64,000 nucleotides of DNA from Rhodobacter sp. CZR27 (GTDB taxonomy: Bacteria > Pseudomonadota > Alphaproteobacteria > Rhodobacterales > Rhodobacteraceae), in contig NZ_CP023548.1 of NCBI RefSeq assembly GCF_002407205.1, positions 768,501 through 832,500 of the forward strand, written 5' to 3'. Of the stretch, positions 63,372 through 64,000 are shown one piece after another. Every line of letters starts with the position of its first letter. The stretch's first letter is position 1. Position numbers and translations under genes: made by a program. Below the pieces are notes generated by a model. It was not told where the DNA came from, did not search any database, and worked only from the letters and a program-made list of their open reading frames with translations.

Positions 63372-64000
63372 ATGAACATCCTGACGCCCGTGGCCGAGCG
63401 CCTGCCAAGCCGCGAGGAAGCCGAGGAGGCCCTTGCCGTTCTGCGGCGCTGGGCCAGGCACACGCCGACGGCCGAGGTGACGCAACTCTCGCCGGAGGTT
63501 CCGTCGCTGGTCTATCCCGACCTGAACCGCAGCTATCCGCGCACCTTCACGGTGGACGAGGCCTACAAGGCGTCGCTGCCCGACCTGCAGAACGGGCCCT
63601 CCAGCCTGATCGTCGGCGCGAAGGCGGTGATCCAGCATGTCGGGATCTCGAACTTCCGCCTGCCGATCCGCTACCACACGCGCGACAACGGCGACCTGAC
63701 GCTTGAGACCTCGGTCACCGGCACGGTGAGCCTCGAGGCCGAGAAGAAGGGCATCAACATGAGCCGCATCATGCGCTCGTTCTATGCCCATGCCGAGCGC
63801 AGCTTCAGCTTCGGCGTGATCGAGCACGCGCTGGAGGATTACAAGCGCGACCTCGGCAGCTTCGATGCCCGCATCCAGATGCGCTTCTCCTTCCCGGTGA
63901 AGGTGCCGTCGCTGCGCTCGGGGCTGGTGGGCTGGCAGTATTACGACATCGCGCTGGAACTGGTGGACAAGGGCGGGGTGCGCAAGAAGATCATGCATCT
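63372..64000 (+). CDS. folE2: GTP cyclohydrolase FolE2, 3' end outside window
   Basis: The first 209 residues of a type IB GTP cyclohydrolase, which makes 7,8-dihydroneopterin triphosphate for folate. Family segments are QHVGISNFRLPIRY near residue 85, GTVSLEAEKKGINMSRIMRSF near 120, and MRFSFPVKVPSLRSG near 175. GGGGGAGCGAG precedes the ATG. FolE2 can use metals other than zinc and often replaces FolE under zinc shortage. The C-terminal part, about 150 residues, runs off the right edge. Confidence 0.93.
   Translation, partial: MNILTPVAERLPSREEAEEALAVLRRWARHTPTAEVTQLSPEVPSLVYPDLNRSYPRTFTVDEAYKASLPDLQNGPSSLIVGAKAVIQHVGISNFRLPIRYHTRDNGDLTLETSVTGTVSLEAEKKGINMSRIMRSFYAHAERSFSFGVIEHALEDYKRDLGSFDARIQMRFSFPVKVPSLRSGLVGWQYYDIALELVDKGGVRKKIMH

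Overview
The window is GC-rich, densely packed bacterial chromosome. Gene content and order point to a purple non-sulfur alphaproteobacterium of the Rhodobacter/Cereibacter group: a hup/hyp uptake-hydrogenase locus in the order known from Rhodobacter capsulatus, the alphaproteobacterial flagellin accessory genes flaF and flbT, an aa3-oxidase cluster (ctaC-ctaB-orf-ctaG-ctaE), FnrL-type sites and a SAM-II riboswitch before metZ. This placement is inference from content and synteny, not from a database match.

Region 1 (1-18492, all on the minus strand) is a complete [NiFe]-hydrogenase system apart from the last part of hypD, which runs off the left edge. Read in the direction of transcription it is hupT-hupU-hupV (H2 sensor and kinase), hypF, then hupS-hupL-hupE-hupC (membrane-bound enzyme, a putative nickel permease and cytochrome b), a structured 292-base gap, then hupD-F-G-H-J-K, hypA-hypB, hupR, hypC, hypD (maturation and response regulator). 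The sensor arm HupUV-HupT-HupR should control hupSL according to H2, and the Hyp/Hup accessory proteins insert nickel and the Fe(CN)2CO centre.

Region 2 (18953-22174, plus strand) is a flagellin operon: fliC, a strong hairpin, flaF, flbT and a DUF1217 flagellar gene. Fifteen bases after it lies a 2837-bp IS66-family element (22198-25034) with recognisable terminal inverted repeats and a perfect 8-bp target duplication. Its tnpC and tnpB genes are broken, partly by at least seven short palindromic insertions that fall into families with conserved core sequences. This is the most unusual structure in the window.

Region 3 (25337-35471) is mixed housekeeping: tRNA-Ala(CGC), a sulfotransferase-like gene, a hydroxyacid dehydrogenase, csaA, proC, a YbjN gene, the ferrous-iron operon feoA-feoA-feoB-feoC with an FnrL-like site upstream, a DUF892 ferritin-like gene, a NAD synthetase/NMN-deamidase fusion and mogA.

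Region 4 (35626-44710) holds tldD diverging from the aa3-oxidase cluster, with a perfect FNR-type palindrome between them. It is followed by surf1, thrC, an M16 peptidase and a RimJ-type acetyltransferase in a tightly overlapping run.

Region 5 (44879-64000) is core metabolism and housekeeping: an exported metallo-beta-lactamase-fold protein, a GlcD-type FAD oxidase, apt-mtnP, a flavin reductase, acetyltransferase, EcsC, glutathione transferase, yciB, an EamA transporter, ftsY, xseA, purD, lysC, ptsP, metZ under a SAM-II riboswitch with terminator, and folE2 running off the right edge.
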